The translations under genes were made by a program, and so were the position numbers. 33,917 bases of DNA from Clostridia bacterium UC5.1-1E11 (GTDB taxonomy: Bacteria; Bacillota; Clostridia; Oscillospirales; Acutalibacteraceae), in contig BCAA01000023.1 of assembly GCA_001305115.1 (NCBI GenBank), positions 1 through 33,917 on the forward strand. Reading direction: 5' to 3'. The notes beneath the pieces were generated by a model. It did no database searches and was not told where the DNA came from. It saw nothing but the letters and a program-made list of their open reading frames with translations. Shown piece after piece: positions 16,912 through 25,853 of the stretch; the first letter of the stretch is position 1; each line of letters opens with the position of its first letter.

Positions 16912-17246
16912 CTTGTCTCCTCCTAGAATCAGAAATCCATTTTTCACTCGTCATTTCCTGCAACCCCATTGGTTTTGCGGACAAAGCACCGGGCACCACC
17001 GCTCAAATCCCTGGCCTGCAAGATCTTTTCTTCCGGTTGCGCCTCTTTGGGAGGAAACAGGTTTAGCAATGAAACCAGCCCCGCGCCGGGCGCGGCGTTC
17101 GTTTCACGGCTAAGTCCTGTACTTCCCATTTTGAGGTCTGGGCCATCACCGGCAGTCCAGCGGGCGCTTTTTCAGCAGCGCCCACCACCGCCTGAACGTG
17201 CAGAAGGGCAGACGGCACGATGCCGCCTGCCCCAGCCAAACTTTTC
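16912..17246 (-). other. rpsO-pnp intergenic region with three stable hairpins
   Basis: 335 bases. On the transcribed strand three stems are seen: GGGCAG-x-CGGCA/TGCCG-x-CTGCCC (17207-17233), where the one non-Watson-Crick pair is G-U on this strand but A-C on the other; GGGCGC/GCGCCC (about 17162-17183); and CCGCG/CGCGG nested in GAAAC/GTTTC (about 17072-17106). None has a U tract. A 61-codon open frame (16944-17129) lacks a ribosome binding site and was not called. Confidence 0.55.
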
Positions 17247-17510
17247 TTATTTGCGGATGCCCAACTTGGCAATAATCGCACGATAGCGCTCAATGTCCAC
17301 ACGCATGAGGTAATTGAGCAGGTTTCTTCTCTGGCCAACCATCTTCAACAGGCCGCGGCGGGAATGATGGTCCTTCTGATGGATCTTCAGATGTGCCGTC
17401 AAGTCGTTAATTCTCTTGGTCAGAACTGCGATCTGGACTTCCGGAGAACCGGTGTCGCCCTCGTGCATCGCATACTCTTGGATAATCGCTGTTTTTTCTT
17501 CTTTCAGCAT
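17247..17510 (-). CDS. rpsO: 30S ribosomal protein S15
   Basis: 87 residues, full length for S15, a primary 16S rRNA binder of the small-subunit platform. Hallmarks: [56 protein letters not shown] and [21 protein letters not shown] at 17510 gives the standard MLKEEKT start; an in-frame GTG four codons upstream with its own AAAAGG is a less likely alternative. It has its own promoter and a structured leader consistent with S15 autoregulation, and it leads into pnp. Confidence 0.97.
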   Translation of the reverse strand: MLKEEKTAIIQEYAMHEGDTGSPEVQIAVLTKRINDLTAHLKIHQKDHHSRRGLLKMVGQRRNLLNYLMRVDIERYRAIIAKLGIRK

Positions 17511-17660
17511 GTACCTTTCCACCTTTTCTAAAAATTGGGGAACAATCCCCGTTTCATGCGCCCATACTCACAGAAGCAGGCCGGTGGTATACCCGACCGG
17601 GCTTACCCCTGCAACCGGGAATAGGGTAGCCATATCTTTCCCCCAACACTGGGGCAAAAC
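17511..17660 (-). promoter_or_regulatory. structured rpsO leader, candidate S15 autoregulatory element
   Basis: About 150 bases between the rpsO promoter and start. On the minus strand it holds a GCCCC/GGGG stem (17641-17655), a CCCGGT/ACCGG-rich paired region (17580-17625), and just before the ribosome binding site GGGGA-TTGT-TCCCC followed by AATTTTTAG (17531-17552), which looks like a small terminator. S15 leader autoregulation is known in several bacteria with unlike structures; that it applies here is inference. Confidence 0.5.
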
Positions 17661-17667
17661 TAAGGGT

Positions 17668-17696
17668 ATTATAGCATGGGGATTCCCTTTTGTAAA
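17668..17696 (-). promoter_or_regulatory. sigma-A promoter of rpsO-pnp
   Basis: TTTACA (17691-17696) and a perfect TATAAT (17668-17673) on the minus strand, spaced by 17 bases. The -35 lies within the last codons of ribF. Confidence 0.75.
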
Positions 17697-18595
17697 TATG
17701 CGGCAATCATCTTTTTTGCGGTTTCCGCGTTTTCCAAAATGTTTTTCTGCAATTCGGCAATCCCGCTGAATTTGACCTCTGGCCGGATAAAATCAATCAG
17801 ATCCACCCGAATGTTCTCGCCATAGAGCTCTTCTCCGTGGTAGTCCGGAATCCAGGTCTCGCTCAGGGGGGCGTCTGCACCGACCGTCGGCTTGACGCCG
17901 ACATTTGTCACCCCGTAATAATCGCCGTCGTTTAAACGGACCAATGAGGCGTACACGCCAAAGCGCGGCAACACAAAGCCCTCCGTAAAGACCTGGTTGA
18001 TTGTGGGCGTCCCCATGGTGCGGCCCAATTGCCGGCCGCGCACAATCTCAAAGTCAAAACCAAAGGGTCTGCCCAGCAGCCGCTCCGCTGCTGCCACGTC
18101 GCCCTGTGCAACAAGCGCACGGATACGGGTGGAACTGACCGGTTCTCCATCCACCTCCACCGCAGGTACAATCTCGCAGATGATGCCGCGTTCCTCACAG
18201 AGTGCTTTCAGCGTTTCCGCTTTACCTGCACCTTTGTACCCAAAAGTGAAATTGAACCCGCAACAGACTTTCTTCGCGTGACAGACTCCCACCAAAACCT
18301 CATCTACAAACTGTTCCGGACTCATGGTCCGAATGGATGCAAAACGCAGGGAATAGACCTGTTGGACGCCCATTTGTTCAAGCAGATGAAGCTTCTGGCG
18401 CTTTGTAACCAGTTGCCCACCGGACTTGCCCCCCAGCTCTTCAAGCGGGTCCGCGAAGGTCAGTACGGAAGGCGCCAAACCAGGAGCACGGGCCGCATCG
18501 ATCACACGCCGGTGTCCCAGATGCAGGCCGTCAAAACAGCCGAGCGCAACCGCGGCCCGCGGCGCCCCCGGGGTTAGATCATGGTATACTTTCAT
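17669..18595 (-). CDS. ribF: bifunctional riboflavin kinase/FAD synthetase
   Basis: 308 residues. It phosphorylates riboflavin to FMN and adenylates FMN to FAD. The N-terminal adenylyltransferase domain shows GCFDGLHLGHRRVI (HxGH class), VLTFADPLEEL, FNFTFGYKGAG and VSSTRIRALVAQGDV. The C-terminal kinase domain shows GRQLGRTMGTPTINQ, LPRFGVYASLV, YYGVTNVGVKPTV and ETWIPDYHGEELYG. The start at 18595 has AAAGGAAC upstream; the extra 34 residues of the longer open frame overlap truB's end and look random. It is the last gene of the rimP operon; the rpsO promoter lies in its 3' end. Confidence 0.95.
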   Translation of the reverse strand: MKVYHDLTPGAPRAAVALGCFDGLHLGHRRVIDAARAPGLAPSVLTFADPLEELGGKSGGQLVTKRQKLHLLEQMGVQQVYSLRFASIRTMSPEQFVDEVLVGVCHAKKVCCGFNFTFGYKGAGKAETLKALCEERGIICEIVPAVEVDGEPVSSTRIRALVAQGDVAAAERLLGRPFGFDFEIVRGRQLGRTMGTPTINQVFTEGFVLPRFGVYASLVRLNDGDYYGVTNVGVKPTVGADAPLSETWIPDYHGEELYGENIRVDLIDFIRPEVKFSGIAELQKNILENAETAKKMIAAYLQKGIPML

Positions 18596-18693
18596 ATATT
18601 TGTTCCTTTTGTCGTTCTGTCTATCCGGATTTTGCCGCAATCGACGGCCTTTGGGGTCTTCTGGACCACACGGCCCGCACCGATAAACCGCCG

Positions 18694-19596
18694 TCAAACA
18701 AACAACTTCAGTATTTTCAACGTATCCTGCCCGCGATCCACGATCCCCAGCCCTAAAAACACCTGCTCAGGGCTGTACACCCGCACCCGCAGGCCGTCCG
18801 GAGGGTTCTGCCTTGCCAATGCAGTGCGTTCCAGACCCAGGCAACCTCCATTGCGGAAGCGAACCGCCTGGGCGGCAGACACACGCAATGCCGGACGCTC
18901 CAAAAAAAGCTGATCCATCGGGAGCACCCGAGCCTCTAACTGCCCCGTTTCAGCCAGCGCGCGCACGGCCTCCAACGGAACCGCATCCGCAAGGGAAAAA
19001 CCACACGCTGATGTGCGCCGTAACGCAGTCATAACGCCAAATGTCCCGAGCGCCTGCCCAATATCCGCACAAAGCGTACGAATATAAGTCCCTTTGGAAC
19101 AACGTACTTCCAGAATCCCTGTCTGAGCAGTTTCATCAAAACGCACGCATTCCAGCCTTTCAATGGTAACTGGACGTTTTTCCCGCTCGACTGTGACACC
19201 TTGGCGGGCAAGTTCATACAACCGCTTGCCATCCTTGCGCACAGCGGAATACATCGGAGGTTCCTGAAGAATATTTCCACGGAAAAGAGAAAGTGAAGCC
19301 AGGAGAGCTGCTTCCGTCGTGCGTGTCCCACTCCTGGCGAGAACCTCCCCAGTGGAGTCCTGGGTATCGGTGGCGTAACCAAGGGCAAATTCTGCACGGT
19401 ATTCCTTACTGGTATCCTCCAGCAGGGATGCCGCCCGTGTAGCCTTTCCCAGAAGGACCGGCAAGACGCCGGTGGCCATGGGATCTAATGTGCCAGTATG
19501 ACCGGTCTTTTCTCTCCCCGCGAGGCGGCGCACCACGGAAACCACGTCAAAAGATGTAAAGTCCGCCGGTTTATCCACAACAAGGACGCCGTTCAC
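18694..19596 (-). CDS. truB: tRNA pseudouridine(55) synthase
   Basis: 300 residues; makes pseudouridine 55 in the T-loop of tRNAs. It begins MNGVLVVDKPADFTSFDVV, has the catalytic motif TGHTGTLDPMATGVLP with Asp38, then STGEV, QEPPMYSAVRKDGKRLYELA, SKGTYIRTLCADIGQALG and RTSACGFSLADA. The C-terminal ~70 residues are PUA-like. Its ATG overlaps the nrnA stop as ATGA, indicating translational coupling. Confidence 0.96.
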   Translation of the reverse strand: MNGVLVVDKPADFTSFDVVSVVRRLAGREKTGHTGTLDPMATGVLPVLLGKATRAASLLEDTSKEYRAEFALGYATDTQDSTGEVLARSGTRTTEAALLASLSLFRGNILQEPPMYSAVRKDGKRLYELARQGVTVEREKRPVTIERLECVRFDETAQTGILEVRCSKGTYIRTLCADIGQALGTFGVMTALRRTSACGFSLADAVPLEAVRALAETGQLEARVLPMDQLFLERPALRVSAAQAVRFRNGGCLGLERTALARQNPPDGLRVRVYSPEQVFLGLGIVDRGQDTLKILKLFV

Positions 19597-20561
19597 TGGC
19601 CGTCCCCCTTGCCTTGATCCAGATAATCACCGATTGCCGCGACGATCCGCTCTGTGGCCAATTCTGCAGGCCCGGCCAGGGTACATCCTGCTGCACAGGC
19701 ATGTCCACCGCCGTCAAATAACGCACAGATCTGCGCCGCATTGACGGGTTCCTGCGTGCGCAGAGAAACCTTATATTCACCGCTCTTTTTTTCACGCAGG
19801 GTCACCCCGACGAGCACCCCTTCAATCTGTCGCGGGATTGCGGCCAGTCCTTCCAAATCATCTTCACAAGCGCCGGACTCGGCGATCATCTCCCGCATGA
19901 TGTATACGACGGCGCACCGGTCGTCCAAATAAAATTTCATAGAATCCAACACCCGGCGCTCCATCTCGAGGCGGGCACGGGTCTTGGTATCGAACATCTC
20001 CCGGTTGATGGCAGCCGCGTCAATCCCCGTCTCCATCATACAGGCCGCGATACGATATGTGCGCGGTGTGGCATTGGTGTATTTGAAACATCCGGTATCC
20101 GTTGTGATCCCCGTATAAATGGCTTCCGCAATCTCCGGCGTGATTTTTGCACCCAACTTGGTGATCAGTGCATAAATGATCTCCGTGGTAGCAGCCGCCG
20201 TACTGTCCACGTAGGTATATGTCGCAAAAGTACGGTTTCCCGCATGATGGTCAATACAAAGGTCGACATGTCCCTCGTATTCCTCCCGAATGGGCTCTCC
20301 CAACAGATCGATATCCGCGACATCCACGGCTACAACCGTCTTTGGTTCAAATTCCTGTTTCTTAACGCCACGGAACATAAAGGCATATTTTGCACTGATC
20401 GCATGGCGGCAGCGCGTCTTTACGCGCTTTCCCATGCTTTGTAGGGCCATACAAAGCGCGGCGGCAGAGCCAAACGTATCCCCATCCGGGAACTGATGGC
20501 TCAAAATGACGATGTCGTCCGCACGGCGCAGAAATTCTGCCACGTCATCCAGGCTGATCAT
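19593..20561 (-). CDS. nrnA: DHH-family bifunctional oligoribonuclease/PAP phosphatase (NrnA)
   Basis: 322 residues with DHH and DHHA1 domains; it degrades short RNAs and dephosphorylates pAp. Motifs: SHQFPDGDTFGSA, VVAVDVADIDLL, CIDHHAGNRTFA (the DHH), GITTDTGCFKYTN, and near the end FDGGGHACAAGC. The usual HxxPDGDxxGS is intact. In Firmicutes it sits between rbfA and truB, as here. The nearest site upstream of the ATG at 20561 is weak (GGGGAGTGTAGC). Its stop overlaps truB. Upstream lies an unusually long gap holding the cloverleaf structure. Confidence 0.95.
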   Translation of the reverse strand: MISLDDVAEFLRRADDIVILSHQFPDGDTFGSAAALCMALQSMGKRVKTRCRHAISAKYAFMFRGVKKQEFEPKTVVAVDVADIDLLGEPIREEYEGHVDLCIDHHAGNRTFATYTYVDSTAAATTEIIYALITKLGAKITPEIAEAIYTGITTDTGCFKYTNATPRTYRIAACMMETGIDAAAINREMFDTKTRARLEMERRVLDSMKFYLDDRCAVVYIMREMIAESGACEDDLEGLAAIPRQIEGVLVGVTLREKKSGEYKVSLRTQEPVNAAQICALFDGGGHACAAGCTLAGPAELATERIVAAIGDYLDQGKGDGQ

Positions 20562-20729
20562 CGTTTGCTACACTCCCCTCTCGGTTTGCAGATGTTTCCA
20601 TCCGCCCATTTCCATGATACACTCTTTGCCCTGCGGGTTTGTGCCGGGCAACAGGCAGCACAATGTGCGGCCGTACGTTGCCCTTCCTCTGACAATCGCC
20701 CCAAAACAAAGGTGTTTAAAACGCTTGTA

Positions 20730-20821
20730 GCGGGGACGTGCGGGGATTCTTCCAAATCCCCGCCGGGAAATTCCACAGGAATTCCCGGGCGCGGTCTTTT
20801 AGACCGCGCACACGTCCCCGC
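20730..20821 (-). ncRNA. four-way-junction (cloverleaf) structured element, function unknown
   Basis: An 11-bp perfect closing stem (20730-20740 with 20811-20821) encloses three hairpins set end to end: 20741-20762 (8-bp stem, 6-base loop), 20763-20788 (11-bp stem with one bulged A, 3-base loop) and 20789-20809 (9-bp perfect stem, 3-base loop). Only one base (20810) is unpaired at the junction. All stems are Watson-Crick, so the DNA of either strand could fold the same way. It has no tRNA features. It lies on the transcript between rbfA and nrnA. Whether it acts as RNA, as DNA (cruciform) or is a mobile repeat is unknown. Confidence 0.6.
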
Positions 20822-20824
20822 CGC

Positions 20825-20857
20825 CCCGCGTTCCCCCCGGGGTTCCCCGGCAGTTTG
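20825..20857 (-). other. G-run tract after rbfA, possible G-quadruplex
   Basis: Directly after the rbfA stop the transcribed strand carries four runs of at least four G (GGGG, GGGGGG, GGGG, GGGG) with 4-6 base spacers, the last run belonging to the cloverleaf closing stem. It also contains the competing palindrome CCGGGGAACCCCGG. Confidence 0.4.
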
Positions 20858-21229
20858 TTAGGTTTCTTTCCCCTGTCCGTCCTCTCTCGAAGCTGGCAGG
20901 TCGTTTAAAATTCTCGAAATATTTGCGCTGTATTCAATGGAGTCCGTGGCCTTGAAATGCATCTCCGGCACATGGCGCAAGCGCAAGCGCTGCCCCAATT
21001 CCCTCCGGATGTAACCAGAGGCAGATTTCAACCCCACTATCGCCTGCTTGGCGTGATCAATGCCCTCCATCGCGCTGATATAGACGGTACAATACGAGAG
21101 GTCGCTCGACACATCCACGCGTACAATGCTAATCAGCCCCTGTACCCGTGGGTCCTTGAGCTCTCGGAAAATAGCCGTGAGCTCTCTGCGGATGTCCTCC
21201 GTCGTCCGTCCCATTCTATGGCTTGGCAT
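20858..21229 (-). CDS. rbfA: 30S ribosome-binding factor A
   Basis: 123 residues, a KH-like cold-adaptation factor that helps mature the 16S 5' end and 30S subunit. Motifs: [58 protein letters not shown], and [29 protein letters not shown] is placed well before the ATG at 21229. It follows infB by 70 bases in the standard order. Confidence 0.95.
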   Translation of the reverse strand: MPSHRMGRTTEDIRRELTAIFRELKDPRVQGLISIVRVDVSSDLSYCTVYISAMEGIDHAKQAIVGLKSASGYIRRELGQRLRLRHVPEMHFKATDSIEYSANISRILNDLPASREDGQGKET

Positions 21230-21299
21230 ATCGTTTCACCTCCGCGGCCTCAGCACACCTGTGCGCCCCCGGCCGTCCTGGATCGCCGGGAATCCTCGG

Positions 21300-23887
21300 T
21301 CAATCCTCTTTGTATTCTTCCATTGTGAAGGCTTCCAATACGTCGCCCTCTTTGACGTCGTTAAATTTCTCCAGCGTCATACCGAAGTCATAGCCATCGG
21401 CCACTTCCTTCACATCGTCCTTAAACCGCTTCAGGGACGACACTTTGTCCTCTGCGATTACGATGCCGTCGCGCACCACGCGGATGTCGGCGGTGCGGGT
21501 GATTTTGCCGCTGGTGACATGGCCGCCGATAACGGTGCCGACATTGGAGATCTTGTAAACCTGGCGGCATTCGCCGCGGCCCAGCTGGACCTCACGGAAC
21601 TTCGGAGCCAACATGCCCTTCATCGCGGACTCCATCTCTTCAATGCAATCGTAAATAATGCGGTACAGGCGCATATCCACGCCGCTGCGTTTTGCATTGT
21701 CCTCGGCCACCGGATCGGGACGCACATTAAAGCCCACAATAATGGCATTCGATGCATTCGCCAACATGACATCGGACTCGTTGATGGCGCCGACGCCGCC
21801 GTGAATAACCTTGACGCGCACTTCGTCATTGGAGAGCTTCTCCAACGACTGGCGCACTGCCTCCACAGAGCCCTGCACATCCGCTTTGACAATGATCTGC
21901 AGTTCCTTCATCTCGCCCTGCTGCATCTGGTCGAAGAGGTTATCCAACGTGACTTTGGTCTGCGAATTGAACATCTCTTCCTTCTGCTCATTGCGGCGCT
22001 GTTCCACCAGTTCGCGGGCCAGGCGCTCGTCGGAGACGGCGTTCATGGTGTCGCCGCCCGTGGGCACGTCGTCCAGGCCGGTGATCTCCACCGGAACGGA
22101 CGGCCCCGCCTCATTGATGCGGTTTCCGTTTTCGTCCGTCATCGCACGGACACGCCCCACTGCAGTTCCTGCGACAATAATATCGCCCGTACGCAGGGTA
22201 CCGTTCTGTACCAGAACGGTAGCGATCGGACCGCGGCCCTTATCCAAACGCGCTTCTACGACGGTGCCCTTGGCTGCTCGGTCCGGGTTGGCCTTGAGTT
22301 CCTTCAAATCGGCCACCAGGGTAATCATTTCCAGAAGGTCGTCGATTCCCTCTTTCTTCTTAGCGGACACGCGGATGCACGGCGTCTCGCCGCCCCACTC
22401 CTCCGGAACCAATTCGTACTCCGTGAGCTGCTGGAGCACATGGTCCGGGTTGCGCCCGGCTTATCCATCTTATTGATGGCGACGATGATCGAAACATTTG
22501 CCGCCTTTGCGTGGTGGATTGCCTCGATCGTCTGCGGCATGATGCCGTCGTCCGCCGCGACAACCAGGACCGCGATGTCCGTCACCTGTGCGCCGCGGGC
22601 GCGCATCGTGGTAAACGCCGCATGTCCCGGTGTATCCAGGAAGGTGATATCACGGTCGCCGATCTTGACGCGGTAAGCGCCGATGTGCTGCGTGATGCCG
22701 CCCGCCTCGGTGTCCGTTACATGCGCATGGCGAATGGCGTCGAGCAGGGACGTCTTTCCGTGGTCCACGTGTCCCATCACCACCACGACTGGCGCACGCG
22801 GGACCAGATTGGCCTCGTCGTCCTCACTGTCGTCGATGATACGCTCTTCAATCGTAACAACGACTTCTTTTTCTACCTTTGCATGGAACTCCATGGCGAT
22901 CAGGGAAGCCGTGTCAAAATCAACGGTATCGTTGACGGTTGCAAACACGCCGTTCGCCATCAGCTTTTTGATGACCTCCGCCGCAGTCGCCTTCAACCGA
23001 AGAGCCAGCTCGTTGACTGTGATCTCCTCCGGTATGGTGACCGTGATCGGCTTCGCCTTGCGCTCCATCGCAATGCGGCGCAAACGTTCCGCCTCCGTCT
23101 CGCGGCGGGCGTTGCGCGGCTTGCCGCGATACTGGCTGCTGCGCTGGGTGATCTTCTGCTTTTGCACAATGTTCTCCGTCCGGACCTTCTCCGAGGCCAG
23201 GCGGTCGTACTTCTCGTTGTATTTATCCAATTCCACATGGGAAGCGCGCGTATCGACCAGGCGGCCTTCCCCGCGCTTCACATTGGTGGTGTTCGGTGCG
23301 CCGGTCTGCATCGGACGCGGAGGCGGAATGGGTGCACCGGGCTTTTTCTGCTGTTGTTGCTGCGGAGCGGGGCGAACCGGCGTGATCTTCCCCGGCTTTA
23401 CAGCCGGGCGGCGCGGCGCATTTCCCTGTTGTTGCCCTTGCTGCTGACCCTGCTGGCCTCCATTCTGCTGTGGAGCAGGACGGACCGGCGTAATCTTTCC
23501 CGGCTTCACGGCAGGACGGCGCGGCGCATTGCCTTGCTGTCCCTGTGCGCCTCCATTCTGCTGGGGCGCTTTCGCCGGAGCCGCCTGATTCCGGTTCGGC
23601 TGCGGCTGTGCCGGGCGGGCGGGCGCCGTGGGCTGTTGCGGTGCCGCGGGCTCCTGCTCGGCCGTCACGGTCACTGCCGGCTCCTTCTGATCGGCAAAAT
23701 AAGCGTCAAAGCTCTCCACGCGGTTCTTCTGCGTGAACTCCTCGAAAACGACATCCAACTCGTTTTCTGTCAACGCCGTCATATGTTTTTTGGTCTCGCC
23801 CGTGTATTTTTGTAAGGTGTCGATGACCTCTTTATTGGGGAGTCCCAGGTCCTTTGCCACCTCGTGAACGCGATATTTAATCATCAT
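21300..23887 (-). CDS. infB: translation initiation factor IF-2 (one-base frameshift)
   Basis: About 862 residues; the GTPase that brings fMet-tRNA to the 30S subunit and drives subunit joining. Domains: N-terminal IF2N (1-55, [15 protein letters not shown]), a Gln/Pro-rich linker (75-200) with a duplicated block [20 protein letters not shown] at 120-141 and 156-176, a second IF2N (about 281-335), and the G domain with [15 protein letters not shown] (372-386), [23 protein letters not shown] and [16 protein letters not shown]-Tu-like, IF-2 domain 3 and C-terminal domains follow. Frame is lost just after NKMDKPGA at the two-T run 22450-22451; one added base restores [14 protein letters not shown]. 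Because infB is essential, an assembly indel is far more likely than a real break. ATG at 23887 follows GAGGAGG. Confidence 0.96.
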
Positions 23888-23902
23888 ATACGAAATTCCT
23901 CC

Positions 23903-24238
23903 TCATTTCACCACTTGTTCGCCGGTTTCGGCTTCACATAGCTCGTGCAGTTTTTTTGCGAACCCTGCGTCATTCACTGCAACAACTCCGGTTCGCTTTC
24001 CAAGAGCCATGCTGATTTCATCCATGGTGCACGCCGTTTTCAAGACGTCCACCCCGGCTTCCTCCGCCGCAAACCGAACGCCTCCTGCGGTGTGCTGAGA
24101 GAGGTCCTCTGCCAGCAGCACCAGGCGCGCCTGGCCTTTTCGCAGCGCTTCCTCGGCGGGATCGTTGCCCAATGAGAGCCGGTTTGCCCGCCGCGCCAAT
24201 CCCAAAAGGGACAGAAGCCGCTTGTTGTTTTCATTCAT
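23903..24238 (-). CDS. ylxQ: YlxQ-type L7Ae-family RNA-binding protein
   Basis: 111 residues of the L7Ae/L30e/S12e fold, a kink-turn binder thought to associate with the ribosome. Features: LLSLLGLARRANRLSLGNDP, ARLVLLAEDLSQHT, and DEISMALGKRTGVVAVNDAGFAKKL, in short the GKxxxVVAVxDxGFA pattern. It starts in an ATGA overlap with ylxR and is followed by infB after 15 bases. The position between ylxR and infB is diagnostic. Confidence 0.9.
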   Translation of the reverse strand: MNENNKRLLSLLGLARRANRLSLGNDPAEEALRKGQARLVLLAEDLSQHTAGGVRFAAEEAGVDVLKTACTMDEISMALGKRTGVVAVNDAGFAKKLHELCEAETGEQVVK

Positions 24239-24497
24239 TTTCCGATCTCCTCCTCCATACGGTCATAGACCTCTGCGGGAATCTGACAGGAGAAGGCTCG
24301 TTCCAATCGCCTCGCCTTTCGCGCCGCCCGGAGGCAGTCCGCACTCTTGCAAACATAAGCGCCGCGCCCAGGTTTTTTCCTGTAAGGTCCAGGGAAATCT
24401 CGCCTTCCGGCGAACGGACCACCCGGACCAGTTCTTTTTTCGGCTTGCTTTCTCCGCATCCTGCACACATACGCAGGGGGATTCGCTTTTGATGCAT
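24235..24497 (-). CDS. ylxR: YlxR (RNase P modulator RnpM family, one-base frameshift)
   Basis: 87 residues after repair. Motifs of the DUF448/YlxR family: RKxP-type start MHQKRIPLRMCAGCGESKPK, ELVRVVRSPEGEISLDLTGK, then PGRGAYVCKSADCLRAARK and RRLERAFSCQIPAEVYD. The two halves lie in different frames; one added base at the six-T run 24373-24378 (six A on the coding strand) joins GK to KPGRG. Members bind nucleic acid, and in B. subtilis the protein has been reported to bind RNase P RNA. The start at 24497 was chosen by family alignment; the ribosome binding site is weak (GGGCGG). The stop overlaps ylxQ. Upstream is a 235-base gap to nusA. Confidence 0.88.
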
Positions 24498-24732
24498 TTG
24501 CACACACCGCCCTTCCCGACTGTGATTTCTTAAACGTACGCTGATGAATCTATATGAAAACAACCGCGGCTTGGGGAGGGATTCCCCAGCGCTTTTGCAC
24601 CGAGCAGGGTGCGAACCGTCCATCGGACGCGCGGTGCCGTTTCCAGCTTTCTGTGAATGTGCCCTTACACATCCATCAATATAGAAGGAATAAAGTTCTT
24701 TCCCCTCTTGGAAGACTCCTTTACCGGCAAGC
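24498..24732 (-). other. nusA-ylxR gap, hairpin-rich
   Basis: 235 bases without a gene. On the transcribed strand GCACC/GGTGC, GTCC/GGAC and TGGGG/TCCCCA stems cluster at about 24570-24640. No U tract or promoter was found. Confidence 0.45.
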
Positions 24733-25853
24733 TTATTCCTCTTCCGTTTCGGCCGGCTCCGCCTCTGCTGTTACAGGCGTCTCACCGGCTGTCTTCGGTT
24801 CAGCGGGCTCTTCTTCCCCATAAAAGCCGCTTTCCGGCTTGATGTCAATCTTCCAGCCGGTCAGCTTCGCTGCCAGACGTGCGTTCTGGCCCTTATTGCC
24901 AATCGCCAAAGAGAGCTGGCTGTCCGGCACCGTGACACGGCAAGCGTGCGAACCGTCCTCCGCCGTGACAACGGAAAGGACCGTCGCTGGGGAGAGTGCA
25001 GAAGCGATAAATTTCGCCGGATCTTCGCTGTATTCCACGATGTCGATCTTCTCCCCGCCCAGCTCATTGACAATGCTGGAAACGCGGGCGCCGCGGGCGC
25101 AATGCAGGCGCCAACCGCGTCGACATCCGAATTGTGGCTAATAACTGCCAATTTCGTGCGGGACCCCGCTTCGCGGGAAACCGCTTTGATCTCCACAGTA
25201 CCGTCGTAAATCTCCGGCACCTCTGTCTCAAACAGGCGCTTGACCAGGTCGGGGTGGGTACGGCTAATCATTGCACGGGGACCCTTCTCAGTCTCCCGGA
25301 CGTCCACCACGTACACCTTGACATGGTCGCCCTCCTTGAGCTCCTCGCCTCCCACCTGCTCACTCTTGGGTAAAACGGCCTCTGCCTTGCCAATCCGAAG
25401 GGTAGCCGCGCCCGTTCTGGGATCGATGCGCTCCACCAGCGCTGTCACCAGTTCCTGGTGCTTGCTTTGGAATTCCTGCATCATCTGGCCGCGTTCCCCA
25501 TCGCGGATGCCTTGGCGGATGATATTGCGCGCTGTCTGCGCTGCAATCCGTCCAAACTCCTTCGTATTGAGGTGCACACTGACCGTATCCCCGATGGCCG
25601 CCGTTGGATCGATGTCGCGCGCTTTTTCCAGCAGGATCTCCTTGCCCGGCTCTTCCACATCTTCAACCACCGTTTTGCGCAGATAAACCTCAAACGCGCC
25701 CGTCTCGGGGTCCATATTAATCACGGTGTCCTCGTTGCCATAGCTGTTTTTGCACGCGGTCACAATGGCCTTTTTGATGCGGTCCACCATAAAGTCCACA
25801 GGGATGCCGCGCTCCTTCTCGAGCAGGCTCAACGCCTCAAAAACTTCGCTCAT
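24733..25853 (-). CDS. nusA: transcription termination/antitermination factor NusA (one-base frameshift)
   Basis: About 373 residues; binds RNA polymerase and nascent RNA to control pausing, termination and antitermination. Parts: N-terminal RNAP-binding domain ([20 protein letters not shown]), S1 domain (to about 200; [20 protein letters not shown] marks its end), KH1 ([19 protein letters not shown] region, then VDAVGACI) and KH2 ([20 protein letters not shown]). Frame is lost in the KH1 region at the three-G run 25095-25097; one added base gives [20 protein letters not shown]. The invariant GPRG loop would read APRG, which is unusual. The acidic tail ([11 protein letters not shown]) is extra. 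ATG at 25853 overlaps the rimP stop as ATGA. Confidence 0.95.

Larger units (their letters stand above)
20562..20857 (-). other. rbfA-nrnA intergenic region
   Basis: 296 bases in an operon whose other genes mostly overlap or sit close. It holds the four-way-junction element (20730-20821) and a G-run tract (20822-20857). The remaining ~170 bases nearer nrnA show no gene and no promoter I can support. Confidence 0.6.

Noticed and set aside
16944..17129. 61-residue open frame in the rpsO-pnp gap
   Set aside because: No ribosome binding site, and the stretch is explained by hairpins.
20730..20821. tRNA gene reading of the cloverleaf
   Set aside because: No anticodon loop of seven bases, no T-loop or D-loop bases, no CCA end; arm lengths do not fit.
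21126..22676. 516-residue open frame on the plus strand
   Set aside because: Antisense shadow of infB; His/Leu-rich composition typical of a reverse-frame reading.
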